From: Legionella lansingensis
GTDB lineage: Bacteria > Pseudomonadota > Gammaproteobacteria > Legionellales > Legionellaceae
Direction: 5' to 3'
Assembly (NCBI RefSeq): GCF_900187355.1
Contig: NZ_LT906451.1
Location: forward strand, 2,706,001-2,770,000
DNA: 64,000 nucleotides
A program made the position numbers and the translations under genes. The notes below the pieces were generated by a model that was given only the letters and a program-made list of their open reading frames with translations, was not told the DNA's origin and ran no database searches. Below are positions 49,410 through 59,382 of this stretch, piece after piece; position 1 is the stretch's first letter, and every line of letters starts with the position of its first letter.

Positions 49410-51992
49410 TTAAACAGCCAAACTTTTGGTAACGATTTCACGCAAATCACGAGACAGATCCAATGCCGCTAACTTATTTAGTTCTTTCTTCATCAGTTCT
49501 TGTCTTTTTGTATCATAACGGTGCCATCGTGTAAAAGGAGTAGCTAATCTTGCCGTGATTTGTGGATTTATCTTATCCAATTTGACGAGCATATCCATTA
49601 AAAAGGCATAACCACTACCATCTTTTGCATGGAAATTTCGTGGATTTGCTTGCGAAAAAGCACCTACTAATGCCCTGACTTTATTAGGATTTTTGATGTT
49701 AAACGCTGGGTGCTGAAGCAAAATTTTAACGCGTGCCAACGTATCTGGTTGCTCACTGCTTGCCTGGATTGCAAACCATTTATCCAACACAAGTTCGTCT
49801 TGAGACCACTGCCTATAAAAACTATCAATGGCTTTCTCTCTTGCAATATTTTGAGAGGAGTTGTTTAGCAAGGCAAAACTGGCCAGTTGATCAGTCATGG
49901 TATGCGATTTCATAAACTGCTGTTCACATAGCTCAAGACTCTTATTTTCATCAGCTTTCATCATCAACCATAAGCAGACATTTCGTAATTTCCTTCGTCC
50001 AAAAGCCTTTGCGTTCATGGCATGATCTTCAATTTGCCAGAGAGCCTGATACATTGAATGAGCCTTTGCAAACAAATGTCTCCCCAGCGTTGCACGGAAA
50101 AAATCTCTCGCAGCCTCCACAGCATCAACATCTACTGTAGTCAATTCTCCGGCCACATCTTCAAAAGCAGGGGGCGTTAAAATTTCAGCACGTAAAGCAG
50201 GATCCAAACTGTCATCTAGCAATACATGTTGATAGGCCGCAATTAAGGGTGTTGGAATATCCCATTCTTTAGAAGAACCATTCAAATAACCTTTGATACA
50301 AGATAATGCTAAGCTTTGAGCGGCATCCCATTTGGCAAAACCGTCATTCTCAAAGCGTAAAAGAGCAAGCAAGGCGTCCTGGCTAGTTTGCGCGTGCAGT
50401 TTGATCGGAGCAGAAAAATCACGCAACAAAGAAACGATCGGTTCTTCTTTTAAACCCGTAAAATCGAAGGTTTCTTTGGTTTTGCGCAATTCAAGAACCT
50501 CTTTTTTGATAGGCAATGCCTTTCCTGTTTTATCAAATAATGCCACACGAATGGGAATATGAAATGGCTTCTTATCCTTGCACTCTGGGGTAGAAGAACA
50601 AGATTGTGTCATGGTTAGAGTGAGAGTATCACCACTAAAATGCTTAACGACCCTCACCTCAGGTGTTCCTGCTTGACTGTACCAACGCTTAAATTGTGTT
50701 AAATCAACCTGATTAGCATCCTCCATAGCTGCAACGAAATCATCAATAGTTACTGCTTGACCATCATGACGCTCAAAATATAAATCCATGCCTCGGCGGA
50801 AGCCTTCTTTTCCTAATAACGTATGTTGCATACGAATCACTTCTGCACCTTTGTTGTAAACGGTGGCAGTATAAAAATTATTAATCTCCTGATAGGAATC
50901 AGGTCTAACCGGATGAGCCATCGTCCCTGCATCCTCAGGAAACTGTGTATTACGCAAAACCTTTACATCAAGAATTCGGTTGACATCACGAGAATTCATG
51001 TCGCGAGAAAACTCTTGATCGCGAAAAACAGTTAAGCCTTCTTTCAAACTTAATTGGAACCAGTCTCGACAAGTCACCCGATTCCCTGTCCAATTATGGA
51101 AATATTCGTGCCCTACAACACCTTCGACATCAGCAAAGTCTTGATCAGTTGCAGTATCTGGACGGGCAAGAATATATTTTGAATTAAAAATATTTAAACC
51201 TTTGTTTTCCATAGCTCCCATGTTGAAATCACTTACAGCAACGATCATAAAAATAGAAAGATCATACTCTCGTCCATAAACCTCTTCATCCCAACGCATT
51301 GCTTTTTTCAATGACTCCATCGCATGCGAGCATTTATCTTCATTCCCATGCTCGACATAAATGCGTAAATCAACCTCTTTTCCAGAGCGGGTAAAAAATT
51401 TATCGCGCACACAAGCCAAATTACCAGCAACTAAAGCAAACAGATAAGAGGGTTTTTTGAATGGATCCTGCCATTGAACCCAATGACGCCCTTCTTCTAA
51501 ATCACCTGCATCAATTAAATTGCCGTTAGACAGCAAAACCGGATACGTATGTTTGTCAGCAGTAATCCTCGTGGTAAAAGGAGCCAATATATCAGGTCTG
51601 TCAGGAAAGAAAGTCATTCGTCTAAATCCCTCAGCCTCACATTGAGTACAAAAAAGATGATTTGAACGGTAAAGCCCAGATAATTTAGTATTCTCTTGTG
51701 GGCGTACTCGAGTAACGATGGTCAATTTCGAATCATCCGGGCAGTTATCAATGATCAAATCATCCCCTTCGCGTCGATAACTGCCTTCTTTAAGTTGTTG
51801 CCCATTAAGATGTATACTGATCAATTCCAGCTCATCGCCATACAGACGAAGAGGGCCTTTATATTTGCGTTCTAATGCAAGCTGACTGGTAATCCGTGCG
51901 TGATCATCATATAAGTCAAAATTGAGCGCCACATTTTTTACCTCAAAAACAGGAGGTTGGTAATTTTTCAGATAAACAGTAGTGTCTGGCAT
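49410..51992 (-). CDS. pepN: Aminopeptidase N (M1 family)
   Basis: Zinc aminopeptidase that trims N-terminal residues from peptides. The 860-residue protein has the M1 substrate motif GAMEN, the zinc site HEYFH near residue 297 with the third ligand in LKEGLTVFRD, and the C-terminal DUF3458 domains of the E. coli PepN type. Length agrees with the family. It is transcribed alone, divergent from prkA across 196 bases. Confidence 0.97.
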   Translation of the reverse strand: MPDTTVYLKNYQPPVFEVKNVALNFDLYDDHARITSQLALERKYKGPLRLYGDELELISIHLNGQQLKEGSYRREGDDLIIDNCPDDSKLTIVTRVRPQENTKLSGLYRSNHLFCTQCEAEGFRRMTFFPDRPDILAPFTTRITADKHTYPVLLSNGNLIDAGDLEEGRHWVQWQDPFKKPSYLFALVAGNLACVRDKFFTRSGKEVDLRIYVEHGNEDKCSHAMESLKKAMRWDEEVYGREYDLSIFMIVAVSDFNMGAMENKGLNIFNSKYILARPDTATDQDFADVEGVVGHEYFHNWTGNRVTCRDWFQLSLKEGLTVFRDQEFSRDMNSRDVNRILDVKVLRNTQFPEDAGTMAHPVRPDSYQEINNFYTATVYNKGAEVIRMQHTLLGKEGFRRGMDLYFERHDGQAVTIDDFVAAMEDANQVDLTQFKRWYSQAGTPEVRVVKHFSGDTLTLTMTQSCSSTPECKDKKPFHIPIRVALFDKTGKALPIKKEVLELRKTKETFDFTGLKEEPIVSLLRDFSAPIKLHAQTSQDALLALLRFENDGFAKWDAAQSLALSCIKGYLNGSSKEWDIPTPLIAAYQHVLLDDSLDPALRAEILTPPAFEDVAGELTTVDVDAVEAARDFFRATLGRHLFAKAHSMYQALWQIEDHAMNAKAFGRRKLRNVCLWLMMKADENKSLELCEQQFMKSHTMTDQLASFALLNNSSQNIAREKAIDSFYRQWSQDELVLDKWFAIQASSEQPDTLARVKILLQHPAFNIKNPNKVRALVGAFSQANPRNFHAKDGSGYAFLMDMLVKLDKINPQITARLATPFTRWHRYDTKRQELMKKELNKLAALDLSRDLREIVTKSLAV

Positions 51993-52188
51993 GGAGTTTG
52001 CTCCGCTCTTGATAACAGTTAAAAAATAATAAAATAATAGATTGAATTTTTTATTAAATTTTTGTTCTTACACTATAATAAAATTTAGATAGTGTCTCGC
52101 TTTTACAGGCGAAATGCAAAGTTTGATTTAAAGGAAAAGACGTTGTTTTTTCCCATTGGGCAGGGAATTTAGTAAAGGGGATGACTTT
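51993..52188 (+). promoter_or_regulatory. AT-rich divergent promoter region of pepN and prkA
   Basis: A TATAAT at 52074-52079 lies 110 bases before prkA, but no good -35 box stands 16-18 bases upstream, so an alternative sigma factor or an activator may be involved (prkA operons are usually stress/stationary-phase controlled). A small stem TCGC/GCGA follows at about 52099. Confidence 0.35.
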
Positions 52189-54120
52189 ATGAATACACAA
52201 GATTTTTTAGCGGGCTATACCCAACGCTTTGTTGACAGCAAAGAGGAAGAGTTAACCCTGAATGAATACCTGGAGTTGTGTCGTACTGACCCCTCTGCCT
52301 ACGCCAATCCTGCTGAACGCCTGTTGATGGCCATCGGCGAACCAGAAAAGATTGATACTCGTCACGACCCTGTTTTGTCACGTCTGTTTTCAAATAAAGT
52401 TATACATCAATATGATGTTTTTAAAGAGTTTTTTGGGATGGAAGAGCCCATTGAACAAATCGTTGGTTTTTTACGCCATGCCGCTCAAGGCCTGGAAGAA
52501 ACCAAACAGGTTCTTTATCTTCTAGGCCCTGTTGGAGGAGGTAAATCCTCTCTCGCCGAAAAATTAAAAGATTTAATGCAGAAAGTTCCTTTTTATGCCA
52601 TTAAAGGTTCCCCTGTTTTTGATTCCCCTCTGTCACTATTTGATCCAGCTGAAGATGGTGAGCTGCTTTACGAGCGCTTTGGTATCCCATCACGGCATTT
52701 ACGCTATGTCATGTCTCCATGGGCCGTTAAACGCTTGCATGAGTACAATGGTGACATTAGTCAGTTTAAAATCGTTAAAATCATGCCTTCCCGCATGAAG
52801 CAAATCGCCATTGCCAAAACTGAACCTGGTGATGAAAACAACCAAGATATTTCGTCTCTGGTGGGTAAAGTAGATATTCGGAAGCTGGAAGAATTTTCAC
52901 AAGACGATCCAGATGCCTACAGTTACTCTGGGGGATTATGTCGTGCTAACCGCGGATTATTGGAATTTGTGGAGATGTTTAAAGCACCAATCAAAGTACT
53001 CCACCCGTTGCTTACTGCAACACAAGAAGGCAATTACAATGCTACCGAGGGTTTATCTGCTATTCCCTTTGAAGGGATTATCCTGGCTCACTCTAATGAA
53101 GCTGAATGGCAAACGTTCCGTAATAATAAAAACAATGAAGCCTTTATTGATCGTATCAATATTGTAAAAGTACCTTATTGTTTACGGGTCTCCGAGGAGG
53201 TCAAGATATACAAGAAACTGGTGAATCATAGTTCTCTTAAAGAGTCCCCTTGCGCCCCAGGCACCTTAGAGATGTTAGCCCAGTTTTCAGTCCTAACACG
53301 TTTGAAAGAACCACAAAATTCAAGTATTTACTCCAAAATGCGCGTTTACAATGGCGAAAGCTTGAAAGATACGGATCCTAAGGCCAAATCCTATCAAGAG
53401 TATCGCGATTTCGCTGGCGTGGATGAAGGAATGAGCGGGATTTCAACGCGTTTCGCCTTTAAGATTTTGTCAAAAGTGTTTAATTTTGATCACTCTGAAA
53501 TTGCCGCAAACCCTGTCCATCTTTTATATGTCGTTGAACGTCAGATCGAACAGGAGCAATTCTCACAAGAATTACATGAAAAATATTTAACATTTATCAA
53601 AGAATTTTTGACACCCAAGTATGTTGAATTTATTGGCAAAGAAATTCAAACAGCTTATCTGGAGTCTTATTCTGAGTATGGTCAGAATATTTTCGATAGA
53701 TACATTACCTATGCAGACTTCTGGATCCAAGATCAAGATTATCGTGATCCGGATACAGGAGAAATTTTTGATCGTAGTTCATTGAACCTGGAATTGGAGA
53801 AGATAGAAAAACCTGCGGGTATCTCTAATCCCAAAGATTTTCGTAACGAGGTAGTCAATTTTGTTTTGCGAGCACGGGCTAATAATCACGGTAAAAATCC
53901 AGTTTGGAATAGTTATGAAAAACTAAAAACAGTGATCGAGAAAAAGATGTTTACCAACACGGAAGATTTATTACCTGTTATTTCCTTCAACGCGAAAGCT
54001 TCGGAAGATGATAAGAAAAAACATGAAGAATTTATCGCTCGTATGGTAGATAAAGGCTATACGCGCAAGCAAGTCAGGTTACTGTGTGAATGGTATTTGC
54101 GAGTACGCAAGTCACAATAA
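52189..54120 (+). CDS. prkA: PrkA/YeaG serine protein kinase
   Basis: AAA+-type serine kinase induced by starvation and stress. ATG 52189 (AAAGGGG eight bases upstream) gives MNTQDFLAGYTQRF; the frame opens 11 codons earlier. The 643-residue protein has a PrkA AAA domain with Walker A GPVGGGKSS near residue 112 and a C-terminal kinase-like PrkA domain. It heads the conserved prkA-yeaH-spoVR operon. Known partners in enterics respond to nitrogen starvation and acid; the Legionella role is not established by this sequence. Confidence 0.96.
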   Translation: MNTQDFLAGYTQRFVDSKEEELTLNEYLELCRTDPSAYANPAERLLMAIGEPEKIDTRHDPVLSRLFSNKVIHQYDVFKEFFGMEEPIEQIVGFLRHAAQGLEETKQVLYLLGPVGGGKSSLAEKLKDLMQKVPFYAIKGSPVFDSPLSLFDPAEDGELLYERFGIPSRHLRYVMSPWAVKRLHEYNGDISQFKIVKIMPSRMKQIAIAKTEPGDENNQDISSLVGKVDIRKLEEFSQDDPDAYSYSGGLCRANRGLLEFVEMFKAPIKVLHPLLTATQEGNYNATEGLSAIPFEGIILAHSNEAEWQTFRNNKNNEAFIDRINIVKVPYCLRVSEEVKIYKKLVNHSSLKESPCAPGTLEMLAQFSVLTRLKEPQNSSIYSKMRVYNGESLKDTDPKAKSYQEYRDFAGVDEGMSGISTRFAFKILSKVFNFDHSEIAANPVHLLYVVERQIEQEQFSQELHEKYLTFIKEFLTPKYVEFIGKEIQTAYLESYSEYGQNIFDRYITYADFWIQDQDYRDPDTGEIFDRSSLNLELEKIEKPAGISNPKDFRNEVVNFVLRARANNHGKNPVWNSYEKLKTVIEKKMFTNTEDLLPVISFNAKASEDDKKKHEEFIARMVDKGYTRKQVRLLCEWYLRVRKSQ

Positions 54121-54198
54121 CTAATACTTAGCTTGTCTTGAAATTGCCTTTACCTTTGAGCTTAATTTTAAGATAAGCGATGGATAAGGATTGTAGTT

Positions 54199-55464
54199 AT
54201 GTCGCAAATAATTGATAGACGGCTGAATGCTGGAAAAAAAAGCACAGTAAACCGCCAGCGTTTTCTTCGCCGCTATAAAAATCAAATTAAACGTGCCGTT
54301 TCTGATGCTGTGGGCAAACGAAGCATCACTGAGATTGATCAGGGTGAAGAAATCAGTATACCGGCAAAAGATATTTCTGAACCTCACTTCTATCGTGGCC
54401 ACGGGGGACGTGAGGAGCGTATACTCCCGGGTAATGACGAGTTTATGACTGGCGATCGCATCAAACGCCCGTCTGGAAGTTCAGGGAGTGGAGGCGGCGG
54501 CCAAGCGAGCGATTCTGGTGAAGGGGAAGATGAGTTTGTTTTTCAATTATCGAGAGAAGAGTTTCTCGATTTGTACTTTGAAGATCTGGAGCTGCCTGAC
54601 CTAGTCAAAAAAGAATTAGCAAGGATGACGACATACAAAACCATCCGCGCTGGAGTAACAACGAGTGGGACTCCCACTAACATTAACGTAATACGTTCAA
54701 TGCGCCAAGCCGCAGGTCGACGTATGGCACTGGCTTCACCGTACAAACGCCAATTACGCTTGGCGCAGGCAGAATTAGAACACTTAGAGCAAAATCCGAA
54801 TACGCAGAAAATAGATATCTTGCGCTTAAAACGAGATATTGAGTTTTTTAAAAAGAAAATAAAGGCAGTGCCTTTTATTGACACCATTGATTTGCGCTAT
54901 AACAATCGTATTCGCGTACCAGTGCCATCGACACAAGCAGTAATGTTCTGTGTTATGGATGTTTCAGGTTCAATGGATGAGGCCAAAAAAGACATAGCCA
55001 AACGCTTTTTTATTCTTCTCTATCTTTTCCTCACTAAAAATTACGAACGCATTGAGTTGGTTTTTATTCGTCATCACACTTCAGCCAAAGAAGTCAATGA
55101 AGAGGAATTCTTTTATTCCCGCGAAACAGGCGGGACAGTAGTATCCAGTGCGCTGGAATTATTGTTCACAATCATTGAGGCACGTTACCCTCCTTCAGCC
55201 TGGAATATTTACGTTGCTCAAGCGTCCGATGGGGATAACTGGAATGCGGATTCCCCTTATTGTCAGGAGTTATTACAAGAAAAGATCATGCCTCTATTAC
55301 AGTATTTTGCTTATATAGAAATCATGCCCCGACATCACCAGAGCCTTTGGGAAGTATACCAGCAAATAAGGCAACATTACCCTAATTTTGCTATGGAAAA
55401 TATCGACAATGTTGCTGATATTTATCCTGTATTCCGTGAATTATTCAAAAGGAAGACTACATGA
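54199..55464 (+). CDS. yeaH: YeaH/YhbH family protein (DUF444, VWA-like)
   Basis: 421 residues. The N-terminal basic region (NRQRFLRRYKNQIKRAVSDA) and a Gly/Ser-rich linker (SSGSGGGGQASDSGEGEDE, about 95-113) lead into a von Willebrand A-like domain with MIDAS motif MDVSGSMDE near residue 252, followed by RHHTSAKEV and SRETGGTVVSSAL. It works with the PrkA kinase in the conserved trio; its substrate is unknown. It overlaps spoVR by 4 bases. Confidence 0.93.
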   Translation: MSQIIDRRLNAGKKSTVNRQRFLRRYKNQIKRAVSDAVGKRSITEIDQGEEISIPAKDISEPHFYRGHGGREERILPGNDEFMTGDRIKRPSGSSGSGGGGQASDSGEGEDEFVFQLSREEFLDLYFEDLELPDLVKKELARMTTYKTIRAGVTTSGTPTNINVIRSMRQAAGRRMALASPYKRQLRLAQAELEHLEQNPNTQKIDILRLKRDIEFFKKKIKAVPFIDTIDLRYNNRIRVPVPSTQAVMFCVMDVSGSMDEAKKDIAKRFFILLYLFLTKNYERIELVFIRHHTSAKEVNEEEFFYSRETGGTVVSSALELLFTIIEARYPPSAWNIYVAQASDGDNWNADSPYCQELLQEKIMPLLQYFAYIEIMPRHHQSLWEVYQQIRQHYPNFAMENIDNVADIYPVFRELFKRKTT

Positions 55465-56990
55465 AGAAGAAGCCTTTATCTACTGGGGCTGAATGGACCT
55501 TTGAGCTTATTCAAGCCTATGATAAAGAAATTGCTCGTATTGCCAAAGATTTCAAGCTGGATACATATCCAAATCAGATCGAAGTCATTTCAGCAGAACA
55601 AATGATGGATGCCTATGCTTCCGTGGGCATGCCTATTGGTTACCATCATTGGTCTTTTGGTAAACATTTTGTTGGTGTTGAAAAAAGCTATAAGCGTGGA
55701 CAAATGGGATTAGCTTATGAGTTGGTCATCAATTCAAATCCTTGTATTTCCTACCTCATGGAAGAAAATACCATAGCGATGCAAGCTTTGGTGATTGCTC
55801 ATGCCTGCTACGGTCATAATTCTTTCTTTAAGAATAACTATTTATTCAAAATGTGGACATCAGCTGACGCTATTATTGACTATCTTGTGTTTGCCAAGAA
55901 CTATATCAGTGAGTGTGAAGAACGCTACGGCATTGATGAGGTGGAAGCCATTCTCGATGCGTGCCATGCGCTAATGAATTATGGAGTCGATCGTTATAAA
56001 CACCCAACAGGACTATCCATCCAAGAAGAAAAAATCCGTCAGCAAAATCGTGAAATGTATCTGCAATCGCAAGTGAATGAGTTATGGCGAACTATCCCGC
56101 AAGCTAAACGCGTTGATGCTAACGGACAAAAAAAACGCTTCCCCGAGGAGCCACAGGAGAACATCCTCTACTTTATCGAAAAGAATGCGCCTTTATTGAA
56201 ACCTTGGCAGCGGGAAATTGTGCGTATTGTAAGAAAAATTGCCCAATATTTTTATCCGCAAGGCCAAACAAAGGTGATGAACGAAGGGTGGGCTTGCTTC
56301 TGGCATTATACCCTTTTAAATGCTCTCTATGATGAGAGATTAGTCACTGATGAGTTTATGATAGAAGTTTTACAAAGCCATACCAATGTCATCATGCAAC
56401 CTCCATTTGATAGTCCGCATTTTAGTGGCATTAATCCCTACACCTTGGGTTATCACATGATGCAAGATATTAAAAGCATCTGCGAAAATCCTACTGCCGA
56501 GGACGAGCAATGGTTTCCCTATCTAGCACACACCGATTGGCTTGCCAGTCTTAATTCCGCTATGCGCAATTTTAAAGATGAGAGTTTTATTGCCCAATTT
56601 TTATCACCAAGGTTAATCCGCGAACTTAAGTTATTTTATGTGATTGATGATGATAGGCAACCTGACTTGCTTGTTGGTGCGATTCATGATGAACAAGGAT
56701 ATCAAACAATCCGAGAGGCTTTGGCGAGACAGTACAATTTAGGCTATCTTGAACCAGACATCCAAGTCTATTCAGTCGATATGGAAGGCGATCGTTCTCT
56801 CACGCTGCGCTACACCCAGCACAACCGCGTGCCTTTAGGTGACAGTACAATGGAAGTGTTAAAACATTTATATACGCTATGGAAATTTCCAGTGGCTATC
56901 CAATCCATTGATAACTCCGGACAAATTACAGCAGAGCACCATTGCCCTCCTCTACCCCCAAAAAATCACCCCAAAGAACCCTATCCGTAG
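55461..56990 (+). CDS. spoVR: SpoVR family protein
   Basis: 509 residues in the SpoVR/YcgB family. Signatures are PIGYHHWSFGKHF, ENTIAMQALVIAHACYGHNSFFKNN, NEGWACFWHYTLLNALYDE and INPYTLGYHMMQDIK. The function is unclear in any organism, but the trio PrkA, DUF444 and SpoVR is conserved from Bacillus-like spore formers to Proteobacteria. It is the last gene of the operon; no T-run terminator is visible before the insertion sequence begins at 57071. Confidence 0.93.
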   Translation: MKKKPLSTGAEWTFELIQAYDKEIARIAKDFKLDTYPNQIEVISAEQMMDAYASVGMPIGYHHWSFGKHFVGVEKSYKRGQMGLAYELVINSNPCISYLMEENTIAMQALVIAHACYGHNSFFKNNYLFKMWTSADAIIDYLVFAKNYISECEERYGIDEVEAILDACHALMNYGVDRYKHPTGLSIQEEKIRQQNREMYLQSQVNELWRTIPQAKRVDANGQKKRFPEEPQENILYFIEKNAPLLKPWQREIVRIVRKIAQYFYPQGQTKVMNEGWACFWHYTLLNALYDERLVTDEFMIEVLQSHTNVIMQPPFDSPHFSGINPYTLGYHMMQDIKSICENPTAEDEQWFPYLAHTDWLASLNSAMRNFKDESFIAQFLSPRLIRELKLFYVIDDDRQPDLLVGAIHDEQGYQTIREALARQYNLGYLEPDIQVYSVDMEGDRSLTLRYTQHNRVPLGDSTMEVLKHLYTLWKFPVAIQSIDNSGQITAEHHCPPLPPKNHPKEPYP

Positions 56991-57070
56991 CATAATTTAC
57001 TCGGCCTACGCATAAAAACATAGAAGTTGATTTATACGTGAACGCTTGCGTTACCGAATTGACCAACCTG

Positions 57071-58637
57071 TTGCCTCAATAGAACCTGTTGCCGAAGGAC
57101 AAAAAATATACTGAGTCGTTGCCTCAGAATAGGTGTTGCTTTTGAGAGGTTTTGTTGCGATTAAAAAATAATTGCTATTGAGCCTGGTGGGTGTGTGAGC
57201 GAGAAGCCTGTGAGTGTGGGCAATAACTGTGAATAACGTCTTTTTGTTATTCATGGTTTTGTCCACACGTCCCATAGGGCACAGGCTGGTCCGAAGGACT
57301 CGTCCATCATATCCACAGGCTTTATGTTCCTGTCTTTTTACAATATTGAATAAGACTTTCATTAAAGAGCCTTTCTTTGTTTTACATGTTGAATATTCAC
57401 TAATCTAAATATTAATTTTAGCTTTTTTTGAATCTTTTTTTGCAAGTCAAACGGGTCGAGTGTATTAAAGGTCTCTTGTAATTTTGTTTTCTGAGCGAGA
57501 GTAAGACCATTCGACGTCATCAGTCGCTGATAGGGCGTTTGGGGTTGATCATATTTTTTGATTACACGGGATTGAATTCGTACTTTGTCAATGAGCTTAA
57601 TGCAAGGATAGAAAAAATTAAATAACAAGGAGACTTCGTTAGAATATAAGTCATTCATAAGCTCAACGAGCTTTGGATTACCAAAACGATGATAACCAAA
57701 CAGTTGACGCACATGAGTCCAGTTCTTTTGTTCAACATGTGCATTATCGTCTTTTTTATAAGGACGAGAGCGAGTAAATTGAACCGCTTTTTGTGGGTCC
57801 CGCTCAGTAAAATAATGAATGAGATGCCAATTGAGAAACTCTGAGCCGTTATCACAATCAAACCCTTTGATTTCAAAAGGTAAATTTTTTTCTATGTCTT
57901 GAATACCCCCCAAGACACCATGAGCTCCTTTATTCCAAGTGGCCCGCATTTCTGTCCAGCCACTGAAAATATCCGTCAGCGTAATAGACCAAACAAAATC
58001 ACCGGCTAGTGATGCTCCACAATGCGCCGCTGTCGGCCTCCATAAAACCCACTTCGTTAGTATTCCACTGATTCGTATTGACTGGAATTTGATTCCTGAG
58101 AATACTTCCAGGCTTTGTTCCACTTAAGCCTTTTCCATAGCGAGTTTTAACAGGCTTGAGTAAGCGATCAATTGTAGCAGCGCTCATGGTTAGCAGTTGA
58201 GAGGATATCTCCGCCGCTAAAGGCTCATAATGATTTTGATAATGAGGTAACCATAAGGGAAGAGCTCTCTTTAATCGTTTACCACACATCTGATCCGTGC
58301 CAAGCCATATCTTTTTTAAAGGCTCCAGCAATATGGATGGGTCATAGGTCTTCTTTTTTCCAACTTTCTTCGGACTTTTATCAGAAATGGGTAACTGTCT
58401 TAATAAACGAGCTGCTGCTTTGCGATGATAATGATGCGTCTCGCAAAATTCATCCAGAATGCGTTTTTTTAACGCTCTATTGCCTCGTTGATAGCGGATA
58501 CGCTGTATTTTTAGATACAAATCCATATTCACTTGCCCCATTTCTGTTCCTCTCGCTCGGCAACAGCCATATTGAGGCAACGAAGCAATTTATGGACTTA
58601 TTTACGTCATCCTTCGGCAACAGATAATTTGAGGCAA
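57071..58637 (-). mobile_element. Insertion sequence with degenerate transposase
   Basis: The ends are inverted repeats: TTGCCTCAATAGAACCTGTT onward at 57071, and on the other strand TTGCCTCAAATTATCTGTTG onward from 58637, both leading into GCCGAAGGA. A second, subterminal pair with the same TTGCCTCA-n8-TGTTGC layout lies at 57119 and at 58558-58580. These four sites look like transposase binding sites. No target duplication is apparent at the borders. 57127-57361 inside the element has no convincing gene. Confidence 0.85.
57362..58541 (-). pseudogene. DDE integrase-type transposase, frameshifted
   Basis: Start ATG 58541 (AGAGG upstream) opens MGQVNMDLYLKIQRIRYQRG with an N-terminal HTH region, and the frame runs to about 58030. 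There EADSGALW breaks off, and the continuation AHCGASLAGDFVWSITLTDIF is in the next frame, consistent with loss of two bases (or gain of one) after GACAGCG. The second frame carries the DDE residues in LTDIFSGWTE, DCDNGSEFLN and KKDDNAHVEQKNW and runs to 57362. It resembles integrase-core transposases of unclassified IS families in Legionella. A programmed shift is possible, but a disabling mutation is more likely. Confidence 0.8.
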
Positions 58638-58912
58638 TTCGCCAACCAGGGTAACTTCACTCGCTTAATATTATCTTAAGGTTATTATAGTAACATTTCG
58701 CACTGAAAATAAACAGATTGTGCAGTTTGTCTTAAATTGGAAAGCATTAAATTTGTTATGATGACCTGTTTATTAGAGATAGAGACGACAACATTCATCA
58801 AAGCAAAGCATAAAATGTACTTCAATTAAAGAATAGATTGCCTTAGAAAACCTTTTAGACAATAGGTTTTCTTTGTTTATAACCTACAAACATTTAAACG
58901 AGGCCGATTCAA
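58638..58912 (+). promoter_or_regulatory. AT-rich leader with terminator-like hairpin upstream of an orphan ORF
   Basis: 275 bases without a gene. A TATGAT at about 58757 could be a -10 box without a clear -35. AGAAAACCT (58845-58853) pairs with AGGTTTTCT (58864-58872), followed by TTGTTTAT, an intrinsic-terminator shape located 40 bases before the ATG at 58913. It may be an attenuator or the end of a small RNA. Confidence 0.4.
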
Positions 58913-59272
58913 ATGAAGAAATTTTTTGACAAATCCCTTATGCAAGCTGATTCAACAATTGCAGCAATTGTTTTTCAAGCAAATGAAATGCTTATTCTTG
59001 ATACTGATTTAGTTGGCGGTGATAAGTTTACTTATCCTTTGTGGATGGATCTTGCAACTCGTAATCCACAGTTAATGATGCAATCAATACCAACTCAAAA
59101 CGACAATCGATTTCAATTCACAGTTAAAGGTAAAGAAAATATCCATAGTGTTATAGAGTTAATGCTAGCATCTAAAAATGTAAAGCACGTAGCATTCGCT
59201 GAGGAAATTAAAGAACGATATCCATCCTATTTCGATGGAAATCAAAACACTCTTAACACCACTGGTAAATAG
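58913..59272 (+). CDS. Hypothetical protein
   Basis: 119 residues, not recognised. No signal peptide or membrane segment. The frame has good coding character (MKKFFDKSLMQADSTIAAIV, then FQANEMLILDTDLVGGDKFT, then a central LATRNPQLMMQSIPT and a helical C-terminal half ending in a polar Asn/Thr tail). It is isolated between the insertion sequence and the phosphotransferase gene and followed by a strong hairpin. The start has only a weak AGG upstream. AT-rich surroundings suggest acquired DNA. Confidence 0.6.
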   Translation: MKKFFDKSLMQADSTIAAIVFQANEMLILDTDLVGGDKFTYPLWMDLATRNPQLMMQSIPTQNDNRFQFTVKGKENIHSVIELMLASKNVKHVAFAEEIKERYPSYFDGNQNTLNTTGK

Positions 59273-59281
59273 TCAGCAAGA

Positions 59282-59333
59282 GTAATCAAGGTTTTGGTGT
59301 GCGTCAGCATGGCGCACACCAAACTCGGATTAC
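59282..59333. terminator. Strong hairpin between convergent genes
   Basis: TTTGGTGTGCG (59293-59303) pairs perfectly with CGCACACCAAA (59313-59323), and outer GTAATC (59282-59287) pairs with GATTAC (59328-59333). It lies between the orphan ORF and the phosphotransferase gene, suiting bidirectional termination, although T-runs are short. Confidence 0.65.
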
Positions 59334-59382
59334 GGCAAATAGTCTATTAGGTGACAAATGACTTTCAGCTCACCATTCTTCT

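Noticed and set aside
56991-57070. Target-site duplication for the IS
   Set aside because: CCAACC occurs near both borders but not adjacent to the inverted repeats in the required form, so no duplication is claimed.
57051-57362. 103-codon open frame on the minus strand at the left end of the IS
   Set aside because: It runs through the inverted repeat and subterminal sites and has no protein-like pattern or ribosome site; more likely non-coding IS end sequence.
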